NCBI RefSeq assembly: GCF_019393635.1
Contig: NC_057861.1
Span: 167,626,303 to 167,690,302, forward strand
Length of the DNA stretch: 64,000 bases
Source: Dromiciops gliroides
Taxonomy: Eukaryota; Chordata; Mammalia; Microbiotheria; Microbiotheriidae
Direction of reading: 5' to 3'
Shown here: positions 45,778 to 57,835 of the stretch, in pieces
Position numbering within the stretch: position 1 is the stretch's first letter
Layout of the letters: each line of letters begins with the position of its first letter
The notes under the pieces: generated by a model
What the model saw: only the letters and a program-made list of their open reading frames with translations
What the model was told of the DNA's origin: nothing
The model's database searches: none
Made by a program: the position numbers and the translations under genes

Positions 45778-46484
45778 GAGTAGATGACTCTTAGGGTACC
45801 TTGCAAATCAAATTTATGACTTGAGGAAGAGGTGGTCTTTCTCCTTGAACAGGCTAACCCTACTATTTGTTCCCTTGGGGCTTTCCTCCATCTTCATCTT
45901 TAATCTCTTATCCACTGACTCCTTCCTTGCTGTCTATAATCATGCTATAATGTCTATAATCAGATCTTTTTTCTTCCTTGAAAAGCCTTCACTGGACCCT
46001 ACCATCCCCGCAAACTGTTCCCTTATATTTCTTCCTTCTCAGCCAAACTCCTAGACCTGTTTATTGTTTCATTTCCTCACTGCCACTTCTCAACCTCTTT
46101 GCAATCTGGCCACTTGACTGAAACTGTAGTTGCCTGGGTTAGCAACGTCTAGCAAGCTGCTAAATCTGAAGGTCTTTTCTCAATGCTTATCCTCTTTGTT
46201 AATCTGCTGCTTCTGACAGTTTACCATCCACTCCTGTTGCATAATCTTTTCTGATTCTCCTTCCTGTCTGACTGCTCTGTCTCTGCTGGATCATTATCCA
46301 TTTCCTGTTCATTCCTCACGAGTGTCTCCCAAGGCTGTGCTAGGCTCTCCTCACTCTCTTAGTGACTTAATCAGCTCACAGAGGTTCAGTTATCCCTTTG
46401 TAGATGATTCTGAAATCTATATATCTAACCCTAACCTCTCTTTGGAATGTTACTCCTCTACGGTCATCTGCCTCTTGGAGAAAG

Positions 46485-46932
46485 AGTACAGGATAGTGGA
46501 CCCAGTGCTGGGCTCAGAGCCAGGAAGGCTCCCTTTTCCTTCCAATCTCAAAAATCTACAAGATGGGTGACAATGCAAAAGCCACTTAACCCCTTTCAGC
46601 CTCAGTTTCTTAATTTGTAGTAACTGTAGTTCTTACTTCACATGGTTTTTGAGGGTCAAATGAGATGAGACATGGAAAAACACTTCAAACCTTAAAGTAC
46701 CATAAAAATGCCAGTAGCTCTTCTCAGTCAGGTCCTGGAGTCAGAAAGACTCAAGTTCAAATGTGGTCTCAGATATTTACTAGCTGTGTGACCCTAGGCA
46801 AGTCACTTCACCCTGTTTGCCTCAGTTTCTCAGCTGTAAAATGAGCTGGAGAAGGACATGGCAAACCACACCAGTATCTTTGCCAAGAAAATCCCAAATG
46901 GGGTCACCAGAGTCAGACATGACTGAATGAAC
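46485..46932 (+). mobile_element. Two CORE-SINEs in tandem, nested in L2
   Basis: A MIR copy (46485-46712; CAGCCTCAGTTTCTTAATTTG) is followed by a MAR-type copy (46713-46932; CTAGCTGTGTGACCCTAGG, CAAACCACACCAGTATCTTTGCC). Confidence 0.8.
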
Positions 46933-47334
46933 AACAATTCTCTCCACTTGGATGTCCTGTCCACTGCTCAAATTCAACAAGCCATTGTCCCTCAAAAAGC
47001 CATTCCTTTTCCAAACTTCCCTCCTTTGGTTGACAGTATCATCATCTTTCCATTTTTCCAGGTTTGCAACCTGGGAGGCAGCCTTGATTTTTCTTCTTCC
47101 CTCTCATAGTCATCCAATCAGTGGTCAAGTCTTGTCAAATCCTAACTCAAAATCCTTTGCATCTTTCCCATTCTTTCAACTGGCACCTCTTACCTAGACA
47201 ATCATGTTTCTAGTCTCTTCATCCTCTACCTTTCACCTAGTTGCCAGCTTGATATTCCTAAAAGGCAGGTCTGACTATGATACTCTCCTGCAGAAAAATT
47301 TTCAGTGTCTGTCTACTGTCTCTAGGATAAACTT

Positions 47335-47479
47335 TTTTTTTTTTTTGCAGGGCAGTGAGGATTAAGTGACTTGCCCAGGGTCACATAGTTAGTGTCAAGT
47401 GTTTGAGGCCAAATTTGAACTCAGGTCCTCCTGAATCCAGGGTCGGTGCTTTAGCCAGTGTGCCACCTAGCTGACCCCT
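47335..47479 (-). mobile_element. Young tRNA-derived SINE nested in L2
   Basis: Minus copy flanked by TAGGATAAACTT at 47323-47334 and 47480-47491. Confidence 0.9.
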
Positions 47480-48202
47480 TAGGATAAACTTCTAACAGCT
47501 CAGCCTAGCATCTAGAGCTTTCTGTAATCTGGCTCTCATCTACTTTTCCAGACTTTGCTTCATTTGACCTATATTTTAACCACACTGACTTAATGATTGC
47601 CATGCCTGGAATGCATTCCCTCTTCAACCTCTACCACTTAGGATCTCCAGTACCTTTTCCTGAGTTCCCAGGTCTTAGTGCTTTTTACTGAATTTACCTA
47701 TCTGTTTATGTCCCTAGTAGAACATACACTCCTTAAGGGAAAGGGCTATTTTTCATTTTTATCTTTGTACCCAAAGTGCTTAGTCCAGTGTCTTGCATGT
47801 GGTAAGGGCTAAATAAAACATTTTCTGAACTAAATTAAATACTTCTTTTGTTTCCTTACTTGACCCTGATCCACACATAAGCAGTGCCTAGTATATGGTA
47901 GGAGTTCAAGTACCACATTGGTCCATAGAGATGCCATGCATTTTTCTCAAATCTAGCTTGTATAAAACCTAAGTGCAGTGTAGAACCACATTCTTTGTAG
48001 CACAGGTAGAAACACTGATTTCAAATGAAATCTCAAAAACCAGAAGGAACTTGGAAGGTTTGATAGTTTTCATAAAAGAACCTTCTGCTCTCTGGACCAG
48101 TATTGCTGGTTGCTCTGTGAGTTATTGTGAGGTTAAAGATAACCCTATCTGGGGAGGTGGGAATCTGTATGGAAGGAGGATTAGTGTTAAGATACAATCA
48201 TT

Positions 48203-48350
48203 GGGGGCGGCTAGGTGACGCAGTCGATAAAGCACCGGCCCTGGATTCAGGAGGACCTGAGTTCAAATCCAGCCTCAGACACTTGACACTTACCAGCTGT
48301 GTGACCCTGGGCAAGTCACTTAACCCCCATTGCCCCGTCAAAAAAAAAAA
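48203..48350 (+). mobile_element. Young tRNA-derived SINE
   Basis: Plus copy flanked by AAGATACAAT at 48189-48198 and 48351-48360. Confidence 0.9.
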
Positions 48351-48724
48351 AAGATACAATTATCAATATACATTTTGAAAAACAGTTATTAGTTATACTA
48401 TAAACAGCAGGGAAGAAAGTATTAATGAAAAGAATGGAAATTATTGGATACATGAGAAGAAAAAAAAATCAGAATGTCATTTCCAAGGTTAAGAAGCATG
48501 TATTTTCCTTTGTAAAACAACCAAGACAAAATGGAATGCTGATCAGCCTATAGCTATTCAAATTGAAAGCCTTAGGAATTGCAAAATCCAGCTGAAAGTG
48601 ACTAAATGAGATTTGCAAAGAAGTCCTACATTTAGATCAATTACCACTCAGTTTTAATGAGAAGATGGTAGACCACCACCAACTCCTTAGCCATTAGAAA
48701 ATATACAGATATCACACTTGAGCA

Positions 48725-48930
48725 TTAGAGAGGCAGCCTGGCAGAGTGGATAGAGGGACAGACTTTGAAATCAGGAAGACCTGGGTGACTTCTAGCTCTG
48801 ACTATACCATATACCAGCTATGTGGCCATGGATAAATTGTTCTCAGTGTCTCAGGCAAGAAGTTACAGATAAATTGCTGATTTGCATTAGGGGATGGAGT
48901 TTTAGTGCTTGTTCCCTACACTAACGGAAT
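48725..48930 (+). mobile_element. CORE-SINE (MIR/MAR type)
   Basis: GAGGCAGCCTGGCAGAGTGG, TTTGAAATCAGGAAGACCTGGG and a diverged 3' part. Confidence 0.65.
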
Positions 48931-49320
48931 CACAGATTCAGACTAACCCTTCTCCTCTCCCCCACTCTCATCATCTCAACCAAATCAGAAATCCTGATGA
49001 AACACTCATGCTCTTCAATATGCTGAGCAACACAACTGGAAAAGAGATATGGAAGTAATTCTTGTGACAACACAGCCACTGAAAATGGGGGGGTGAAGAG
49101 GGGGGAATGCCTTAGAATAATGTTAGATGTACCAGCTGATGGCTGAAAGCTGCCACTGATATGAAAAAAATGCTTCTAAGAGAAACATTCCTCAAAAGAG
49201 TAATTATGAGACACCCAAAAAGAAGCTGGACAATGAGTGACTGAATGCCAACTGGTTATCGGTCATAGGGAATTAGAGCCCCTCAGCTCTTCTTCAAAAA
49301 AGGGCAATGCTAGATCTGAG

Positions 49321-49500
49321 GTTGGTTGGTTGATTGGTTTGTTTGTTTGTTCATTTATTTATTTTGCAGGGCAATTGGGGTTAAGTGGCTTGCCCAGGGT
49401 CACACATCTAGTAAGTGTTAAGTGTCTGAGGTCGGATTTGAACTCAGGTCCTCCTGACTCCAGGGCCAGCGCTCTATCCACTGCGCCACCTAGCTGCCCC
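49321..49500 (-). mobile_element. Young tRNA-derived SINE
   Basis: Minus copy with (TTTG)n-like tail, flanked by ATCTGA (49314-49319 and 49501-49506). It is the last young SINE before the 13.7 kb gap. Confidence 0.9.
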
Positions 49501-49871
49501 ATCTGAAGTATATTTAAATGGTATCCAACCCTTCAGCTAAAAGGATTGAAATCATCATAATCAGATCAAATTGTTGTCTATGTAGAATGGTATTACAGCT
49601 CTACACCTTTCAGAGACAACCTCCAAAGGCAGACCTCAGATGGGCTTTTGTTGGGGCAGTGTCACATCTTGACAATTAGTGAAAAAGTTAAAAAGCCATC
49701 GGCAGACATTCTGTACTAGATTTTAACCACACAGGAAATACTAACTCCTAAAATCTGTGATCCACTGCTTAAAAATTACAGTGGTGGTGAAGATGACATA
49801 TTGTACAAAGACTGGGAAGAAGAGAATAACGACAAGTGACAGCAGCAAATGATAAAGATGAATAAAACATC

Positions 49872-49877
49872 TTTATT
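49872..49877 (-). terminator. SSR1: Candidate distal SSR1 poly(A) signal
   Basis: TTTATT on the + strand reads AATAAA on the minus strand, at the left edge of the SINE-free block. Many other AATAAA/ATTAAA matches occur in this AT-rich region, so this is a weak assignment. Plus-strand AATAAA motifs at 49861 and 49894 flank it. Confidence 0.3.
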
Positions 49878-50384
49878 TGCATTTTTAAAATGTAATAAAA
49901 CCCACAGTAAATACATTTATATGGTAATTTAATGTACTTTTTAGTGTATGCTTATACATATTTTTGTAAAAGTATTAAAATATTTGTACATATTTTTCCT
50001 TTGAAAGAGATCTCATATTACAGGGGTGTGTCTGGAACCTCCCCCCCCCCAAACCAATATGGTACTTGTTGAATATGAAAAAAAATTTAAAAAAAGATAA
50101 TAGCAGATTCATCCTTGGCTTCCATCATTCTTGAAAGTTTTGAATGCATGGAAAGGGATCATTTCATCAAATGTATTGAGAAAAACTACCCTTTGGTATT
50201 AATTTTAGTATATAGGTAGAGTTACAACGGGCTTTTCCCACTAATCTCTCCCATCTCACCCCTGCCACCACCATATCCATAATCTGGAAAAAAAGATGAT
50301 GGGGGTGGAAGGACAAATCTTTGTCTTCAAATATATTTGAAAAGCTGACATGTGAAGAATAAACTTATTGTATGTGCTTCCAAT

Positions 50385-50635
50385 GAACAGAATTATTTAG
50401 GACCCATAGGAAGAATTTACAGGTAGGCCAATCACAGTTAAATATAAGGAAGACGTGCTTAATAATTTGAGCTATCCCAAAATTAAATGGGATGGCCCAT
50501 GGGATAATGAACTGTTCAAAGAGAGGCTGTAAGGAATGTTGTTGAATGTGTTCCTTCAGTGAGTGGGAGGTTGAACTAGGTGATCTCTAAGGTTCTTTCC
50601 AATTCTATGAGTTTTAAGTCTAGTAAGAAAAAAAA
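50385..50635 (+). mobile_element. CR1/L3 LINE 3' end
   Basis: CAGTTAAATATAAGGAAGACGTGC, AAAGAGAGGCTG and the tail GGTGATCTCTAAGGTTCTTTCC-AATTCTATGAG match the CR1-type 3' end in plus orientation. Ancient. Confidence 0.65.
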
Positions 50636-50944
50636 ATTGAAGCTTTACAATTCTTATGTCATATATCTTTAGTGTATTCAAATATCTATATATTAGTATT
50701 TGGGTCACGTTCTGGAGCCAGATTTTGATTTGATGGGTGGGCTAATCTGAACCCAGTTAGGTGGGTGAAAGAGGTTTTTGTAACACTAGAGTCCTGATTG
50801 TTTCTTACAAGATTAATATTCTACTTTGGTTTCTGGAATGAAGAGTTTATTTTTGCACTGGACCTGTCAGGTTCATTGATATAGAGCTCTTGTGGAGGAA
50901 ACTCCCCCTTCTACCACTACAGATCAGCAACTACTAGGCAATTT

Positions 50945-51075
50945 ATACTCTTATTGAGTTGCCTGAGGCAATGAAAGGTTAAGTGACTTGCACACAGCCC
51001 GTCATCTGAAATGAGACTTGATCCCACCCAGGTCTTGCTGGTTCTATGGCTGCCACAGTAACCCCGATGCTAGGC
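50945..51075 (-). mobile_element. CORE-SINE fragment
   Basis: AAAGGTTAAGTGACTTGCAC and GATCCCACCCAGGTCTTGC, diverged. Confidence 0.5.
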
Positions 51076-51399
51076 TGAGGAAACAAAAATAATTTTCTTG
51101 TACTTGATGAGATCCTAGAGCACTTCCTTGGTGTCTTATCAAGAGCATCCTTCCCATGAATTCTAGTCACCTTTTGTGTGTGTTTAAATTTTGCTGGGGC
51201 AAACAGGAGTATGGGGCCTATGATTTGGTAGAATCTGACAGGAGGAGACTGCTTTCTTAGTTACCTTTGCTATAGAACAGGATGGTTCCTGGAGTCATTC
51301 TTATCTTCTGAGGTCACCAGTTTTGTTTTGCTTTTCCTGTTTTTGGCAACTCGGAGAGGCGGCCCTGGGGACGTTTTGTTCATTCTGTGAAATAAGAAA

Positions 51400-51642
51400 G
51401 CATAAAGGTGGCGTAGTGGATAGAACACTGGACTTGGCAACAGGAAGAAATGGGTTCAAATCCCACCTCAGATACTAGTTGTGTGACTAGACAAGTCACA
51501 AGCTCATTGAGCCTGTTTCCTTATCTGTTAAATCAGGATAATGACAGGACACCTACCTCATAGGGATGTAGTGAGGATCAAATGAGATGTGTGTAAAGCA
51601 CTTTGTAAATTTTAAAGTCATCTATAAATGCCAGCTCTTATT
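51400..51642 (+). mobile_element. CORE-SINE (MIR/MON type)
   Basis: Head AAAGGTGGCGTAGTGGATAGA, GGTTCAAATCCCACC, then CCTCATAGGGATGTAGTGAGGATC and AAAGCACTTTGTAAATTTTAAAG. Confidence 0.85.
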
Positions 51643-53335
51643 GACCAGTGTTGCATAGTACACCAGGGAGCACAACATGCCCACTACTACAACTTTGGGT
51701 GCCTAGGATTTGAAGCAACACTAGTTCTGCTTTATGATTCTTAAACCTGAATTTGGACTATTTGGAGAATTTGTGCAGAGATGGACCAATACAGGTTGTT
51801 GAAAAAGATGAATGTAGGCAAATGGTTCTCAAGCTAAATATGTGGAACACATGATACCACTTCTGGTATTGGCTGCAGTCAGAGTGAGCTCAATTTTTCT
51901 TAGTTCCTAAGCACTGCTTAGAGATGAACTGCTGCATCTGAATGCTTTCATTGCTGGCCCTTTCATCTTATCTGATTCATGCTCTAGACAAGTGAGTACC
52001 CACTGTTGCTTGAAGGACACCACTGTGTGTGTGCCACTTGATGGCTCATTTAGTTGTTTCAATTTAGTGGATGGTTTTGCAAATCAAGCCATTATGTACT
52101 GAAGGAAAGCTATCATTAATGCTAAAATTTGTTCATTCTGTCACTGATACTGCATGGAAGCCTGTGTTAGTTTATATCCTGAGACTTAAGTAATGTCATC
52201 AGGGCCATAAAATCAGACTATCAAGCACCGGCCATCTCCAGTTACTAGACAATTATTGAGTTGTGGGGCTCTTTGGCTTTGGCATTTCTGTGAGGTGTGT
52301 TTCCCAGCTAGACAGGGTCTACTTGTAATTAAAATTGAAGGGATATATCTATGTCTTTCATGTTTCTATTGCATCCCCATAATGTGGGAAAATGCTATTG
52401 CCTTAGAAAATTTCAGCTGTTTGTCACAGAATGAAGCCAACTACTTTATTTTTAATAATTACCCACTACTATAGTTTTTAAAAAAACTCATTTATTCAAA
52501 GCATTATTTTATTTTGCATACCTTTAAAGTTAGTTTTGTTTTCTGAAAAGGTCACCAGTATGGCAAGAAATACTTGGAATTTCAGCTCAGCAACAGGAGT
52601 TACTTATCTAGATCCCCAAATGATATAGCAGATAAATTATTTGCTATGGAATGATTTTATGTCAGTGGACTAATTCTTTTTCTTATTGTATAATGCATTT
52701 AGTCAAGATGACTGCTTGCAAGAATATTATAGCATGTGAAATCTATAAAAAGCCATTTTATATTTAGTTATTCATATTACTATGAATGATTGCTATTTTC
52801 AACACCAAGATGAAAAGCTCCCCCCACCCCAATTCCTGTAGTCTATGGATTCAAGATGCTTTTACTTTTAGTACCAAAGAAAAACTACCTGCAACTAAAG
52901 CAATAACTATTTACTGTAGTTTATTCTTAATTATGCAAAGTAGAAAATCACGAATCCTGACTACAAAACCCAAATGACCTATTTATCTACTTTTACCTGT
53001 TTTGTTAGAATTAAATTTAGAAGGCCAATAAATATTTCATTGTTAGAGATTAAAATCTTCAAGTTTCAAGACTATTCTTATTTTTTAAATGAAAAGTCTG
53101 TAACAAATCTGAATGTTTCCCACTCTCATCTAAAACTCTAGAGCAGTGAGTGGTCTCCAAACTGTTTTGATCGTTCACTCCAGCAGTAAAAAAAATTTTG
53201 AGCATATGCCCCAATATATGTATGTTTACTTATTTGTAAATTATGTATAGCTACTACTGTACCATTTGTGTATATTATGTAACATACAAAAATGTAAGTT
53301 TAAAAAGGGTGAAATAGTTGATCCTAAAGTCAATA

Positions 53336-53580
53336 AGATGTTGTTCAGTCATGTCCAACTCTTCATGACCCCATTTCAGGTTTTCTTGGCAAAGACACTG
53401 GAGTAGTTTGCCATTTCCTTCTCCAGTTCATTCTGAAGATGAGTAAACTGAGGCCAAAATGGTTAAGTGACTTGCCCAGGGTCATACAGCTTAGTGTCTG
53501 AGACCAGATTTGAACTCAGGAAGATGAGAGGTCCTGACTCCAGGCTTGGCAATCTACTCACTGTGACACCTAGGTGCCTT
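53336..53580 (-). mobile_element. CORE-SINE (MAR type) nested in hAT
   Basis: TTGTTCAGTCATGTCCAACTC, TTTTCTTGGCAAAGACACTGG and GACACCTAGGTGCC; AATAAG flanks both sides (about 53332 and 53580). Confidence 0.85.
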
Positions 53581-53589
53581 AATAAGGAG

Positions 53590-53870
53590 TCACAAGCTTT
53601 AAAAGGAATGACATGGATAGAACTGCACTTGAAGAACAGTATTTTGGCAGCTATTTAGAGGATGGAAAAGAGAGACTTGAGGCAGGGAAACCAATTGAGA
53701 AACTACTGTAACAGCCCAGGTGAGAGATGCTGAGGGTATCCAGATGTAGTGGGACATGGCAGGGTGGAGGCAATGTTGAGATAATGGATGAAGGGAATGG
53801 AGTAACTGTGTTGGTTATCATGGGAAGGGTGGGATTGAATCCATCTTCCCATTCCACCTTGGCTGACTGA
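53590..53870 (-). mobile_element. L2-like fragment
   Basis: TTTGGCAGCTATTTAGAGGATGG, GAGACTTGAGGCAGGG and AGCCCAGGTGAGAGATGCTGAGGG resemble the minus-strand L2 ORF2 end. Confidence 0.55.
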
Positions 53871-55464
53871 TCCCATAGTATAGGGGTCATGCCACAGTCC
53901 CAATTTTGGAGAACACTGCTTTAGAGTTTTAGTTTTGTTATAAATAGCTCTTACTACCAGTTCATTAGGGTCACAAGCTGAGGAATTAAAAATCTGGTTT
54001 TGGTTCCTTGAAAAAAATTTTAGGCTTACAGTTATTAATAATAAAGTAGTAGGTGTATATAATAGGATAGAGATAGGAAAGACTTGAGAAATAAGTAACA
54101 GATAACACAGTATTCAAGAAAGGGGTTTTGTGATTATTTGTAAAGTATTGTAACTAAAACCCAAAAATAACATTTGAACTTTGTTTTAAAAAGTACTTTT
54201 ATTTTTATTTTTCCTTTTAACACTACCTTATAATTTAAAATGTCCAGATTTTACATTTGCTTCCAGAAAATTAAGAGTTTCCTCATAACTTGAAGGGGAA
54301 AATTAAATAAAGACTGAATTTGTTGCATGAATGCATTTGAATCATGGTTTGTCTTACTCTCCTCCTCAGCAATAAAGACCCATCATTAGTTTGGCATTGC
54401 CATTTAAGGGCAAATTTCATACTTCATGTGAACATTCTCAGGCATAGCTCTGGTAAATTCTACCTGCATTTGTTTTTAGAAGTACAAGTGAGAGAGAGGA
54501 TGGCAGTTGGCTGATAGTAATACATAATTTGAATAAAAAGCAACAGGGGAAATCAATGCTTTACCAAGAAAAAGAAAGCTATTTCTACTACTTCATAGAT
54601 CTTGGCCCCTGGTGCTTTTTTTTCCCCTGAACACAAGAATTTTATTAACTCATTAACCTAATTTTTTCCAATGAAACCAACAAAAGGCTCCATATTCACA
54701 AAATGCTAAAGTTTAGCAAGACTTCATTTAAAAATACATTTTAAAAGAGGGACAAATTATTTTGTTGTAATGGAATCTTAGCATACATTTCTTGAAATTA
54801 ACAGTCCTAGCTCAAAGGATCCAAATTAAAGACAAAAACACAAAAGCAGCTATCTGGCCTGAGTAAATGAGAAAAGTGAAATGAAATGTTTCCAATCCCC
54901 TGAATCAGTTAGAAGGAACCTCAGAGGCCATCTTGCACAACTCATGTCACCATGAAGCCCAACAATACCCATGGCTAGTAGTCAATCAGTCTGTTGTTGA
55001 AGAGCAGAACTGAGGTGGTGTCGTTACCTTTGCCTAGTTTCCTGGGTAATTTTACGTATTGTTTGATGAGTACTTTTTAGAATTCAGGGGGCTTTGTTTA
55101 GCTAGATGTTTGAGGCAAGGAGTGGGGTATGAAAGGAGTTGAAGGGCTTCTGATATCCTGCTCTCAATGTGTATTTATTGAACAACAGTTCGGGGTTGGG
55201 GTGGTGGTGGTAGCATCAGACACAGCCCCTGGCCTCCAGGATTTCAGAAACCTTTAGTTGGAAAGGACCATGTAGACTATTTAGTTCAAATCCCCTTTAT
55301 AACATCCCTGAGAAAATGGTTATTCAGCCTCTGCTTAAAACATCTCTAAGCTAATGAGGTAGCCCCTTCCATTTCTGAGGAAGTTCTTTTCTATAGTGAG
55401 ATAAAATCTGCCTCTTCCACTCATTGGCACCAGAATATAGTTATGGACAAGACATAAAAGGGTA

Positions 55465-55690
55465 CCATGGTATAATGAATGGGAAGGATCTTGGGCTTGG
55501 GAGTCAGAAAAGACCTGGTGTTAAATGCAGGTTCTCATAATTACCAGCCATGTGACTTCTTGAAAGTCCCTTGACCTGAGCCTCAGTTTCCTCATCTGTA
55601 AAATGATGTTAATAATACTTGCAATATCTACTTAAGGTAATTGTGAAGAGTGTTTAGTGAGCCTTAAAGCATTATATATCTGATGACTTA
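55465..55690 (+). mobile_element. MIR copy
   Basis: CTTGGGCTTGGGAGTCAGAAAAGACC and GAGCCTCAGTTTCCTCATCTGTAAAATGATG. Confidence 0.85.
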
Positions 55691-56164
55691 TGACAGTATA
55701 TAATCAAGTGCTAAATTCTGAGGCACAGAATAAAAGCAGCATAGGAGTTCAAGAATATAGGTCACTGTAGGCTAGAATAATCAGGGAAAGTTTCAGAGAG
55801 GTAGTATTAGGATTTATTAAAGGATGGATAGAGATATAATTTGAATAGATGAAGGGAAGGGCACATTGTCTCTGTAAAATGGGACTGATGTTTTTACTAC
55901 TTATCTTACAGGGCTACTCTAAGTAAGGCACTTTATACTTATTCTGTAAAGAACTTCAAAAATGTACAAACATAAATGGGAGAAAGTGTGCCTTGTGAAT
56001 TTTAGAGGACAAGTCTTGGAGAAATAAGGTTGGGTAGGAATAGAAAATATACTAAGGGTCTTGAAAAATCAAGAGTTTGGAAAAGACAAGCAATAGAAGA
56101 GAGGAATAGCATATTCAAAGTGGTGTTTAAGAAAATAACTAGCAATGGTTTACATTGTCTAGCT

Positions 56165-56395
56165 GCAGTAGAGTCCTGGGCCTGGAGTCAGGAAGACCCG
56201 AGTTCAAATCTGGCCTTTGACACTAGCTGTGTGACCCCAGGTAAGTCACTTAACCTGGTCTGCCTCAGTTTCCTCATCTGTAAAATGAGCTGAAGGAAAT
56301 GGCCAACCACTCCAGCATCTCTGTACAGAAAACCCCATGGATAGTATGGTCCCGCAAAGTCACAAAGAGTTCGATACCACTGAACAAGAATAGAT
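56165..56395 (+). mobile_element. CORE-SINE (MAR type)
   Basis: GGGCCTGGAGTCAGGAAGACCC, GCCTCAGTTTCCTCATCTG and CCAACCACTCCAGCATCTCTG. Confidence 0.85.
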
Positions 56396-57699
56396 AAACT
56401 TCCTAAGAATGTGTAGGGATAATACACAGCACCATGGAATGGATACTTACTTAGGGAACAAGGGAATAGTCAGCAAAAGAAATGAGTGATAAAAATGGAA
56501 CTAATGGTGTCCAAGAGGAGTTTCAAGGGGAGGACAGTGGTAAAATGCATCAAAGATGTAAAAGGGGATGAGGACTTAAGAGATAATTGTATTTGGGAAG
56601 GGGCAGACATCTTAGAGCAGTTTCAGTAGACAGGTGAGTGAATGATAGCTTACAAGGTTACAAGCTTACAAGAAGTAGAGAGATGGTGAAGCAGCAGGTA
56701 TAAATAAATATTCAAGAAGTTTAACAGTGAAATAAAGCAGATAAAGAGGATGATGGAAACAATCATAGACTATGACTCATAAGCAAAGAAAAAAACCATT
56801 TCTACAGGATTGTTCATTGAGCCAGATTTAAGAAGTGCTATTTCTTTGGGTTATGGAATAACTTTGCTATATCTTTTGAAATTAGATTTACTTTATTTTA
56901 ATGGCAAGTAGACCACAAGACCTTGGTCTTGTCCTAAACAAAGAATTGTGAACACAGGGTTTGGGTATAAACAGGGTATCTGCTGGAAAGCTGAATCATT
57001 TAAGTGGTCTTTAGTAAAGTAAAACTTCAAGAAAATACTCCAACTCATACTGCCATTTAATATCCTCAAGCTATGTCTGTGCCCCCATTTCATTTGTAGT
57101 TGGCTTCATTTGGTAGAACGCTAAAGGTATGACAGCCTGTTCTTCTCTACTTAATGGAGGCAATAAGAGCACCACAGGGTTGCAGAACAAGATAAAAAGC
57201 AGGCCCAGGTTCTTTTAGTCATAACAAGGTCACTTAATTATAAATAGAACGAGACATGAAATGCAAAGCCTTGTATTACATACAATTCTAATAATAAAGT
57301 GCACATGAGAGCAATTCAAGTGGAATAAAGCCTGTTCTCTTATGTATGGAGACCACCTGCTTGAAGTTTTCCATTCTGGATAATAGCAAACTAGTGAGCC
57401 ACAATAAGTGCTTTGTGGAGCCTGTGTCTACAAGTGCACCTCCACTTTTGATTAGAATAGCATGAGTAATTTATAGGAAAGCATTTAAAAAGTGCTACAC
57501 AATGTAAAACATTACCAGCAAAGTACTTTACACACTGTAAGCTGCTCAATGAATGTTGCACTGAATTATGACTGCTTTGAAAGGAAACAGTCCAGAATTA
57601 AATATATCCAAATAAGTGTTGTTCTTTCCAATAGTTATTAAAAGACATATCTTTAAAAGTTGTTATCAAATTAAGAGTTTGTAGTTATTATCATCATTT

Positions 57700-57835
57700 A
57701 AAAGTTTATCATGTAATCCAACCTTTTTGTTTTACAGATAAGGAAACTGAAGATCCAGATTAAATGACTTGCCCAACATTACACAGCTAATGAGTATGAG
57801 CTAGGATTAGAACCTAGGCTTCCTAAATCTCAAGG
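57700..57835 (-). mobile_element. MIR copy
   Basis: TTTTACAGATAAGGAAACTGAAG, TTGCCCAACATTACACAGC and AGAACCTAGGCTTCC. Confidence 0.75.

Larger units (their letters stand above)
44490..47835 (+). mobile_element. Long L2 LINE copy with nested insertions
   Basis: Plus-strand L2 spanning ORF2 to the 3' end. Reverse-transcriptase-region landmarks are TGCAATCTGGCCACTTGACTG, AATCTGAAGGTCTTTTCTCAATGC and TGTAGATGATTCTGAAATC (46399-46417, encoding the D-D-S-like catalytic site). The 3' part has TTTGCAACCTGGGAGGCAGC and ends GGTAAGGGCTAAATAAAAC. Interrupted by a MIR and hAT MITE (45468-45777), two CORE-SINEs (46485-46932) and a SINE (47335-47479). Frames are broken. Confidence 0.7.
48430..49866 (+). 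pseudogene. Decayed coding remnant, parent unidentified
   Basis: At 49507-49839 one + frame reads 110 codons to TGA with two internal stops (49558-49560 and 49717-49719). It has protein-like composition: SDQIVVYVEWYYSS, then DGLLLGQCHILTISEKVKK, and an acidic end GGEDDILYKDWEEENNDK. An AATAAA follows at 49861, 22 nt after the stop. Further upstream, protein-like stretches (EICKEVLHLDQLPLSFNEKM near 48610-48670) occur in other frames. A CORE-SINE (48725-48930) and a SINE (49321-49500) interrupt it. No introns or poly(A) tail are evident, so it may be an old processed pseudogene. I do not recognise the family. Confidence 0.4.
53144..53918. mobile_element. hAT-type element with nested insertions
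   Basis: Left end CAGTGAGTGGTCTCCAAACTG and right end TTTTGGAGAACACTG are inverted repeats. They are flanked by CTCTAGAG (53136-53143) and CTTTAGAG (53919-53926), 7 of 8 identical. A CORE-SINE (53336-53580) and an L2-like segment (53590-53870) lie inside. No transposase frame. Confidence 0.7.
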
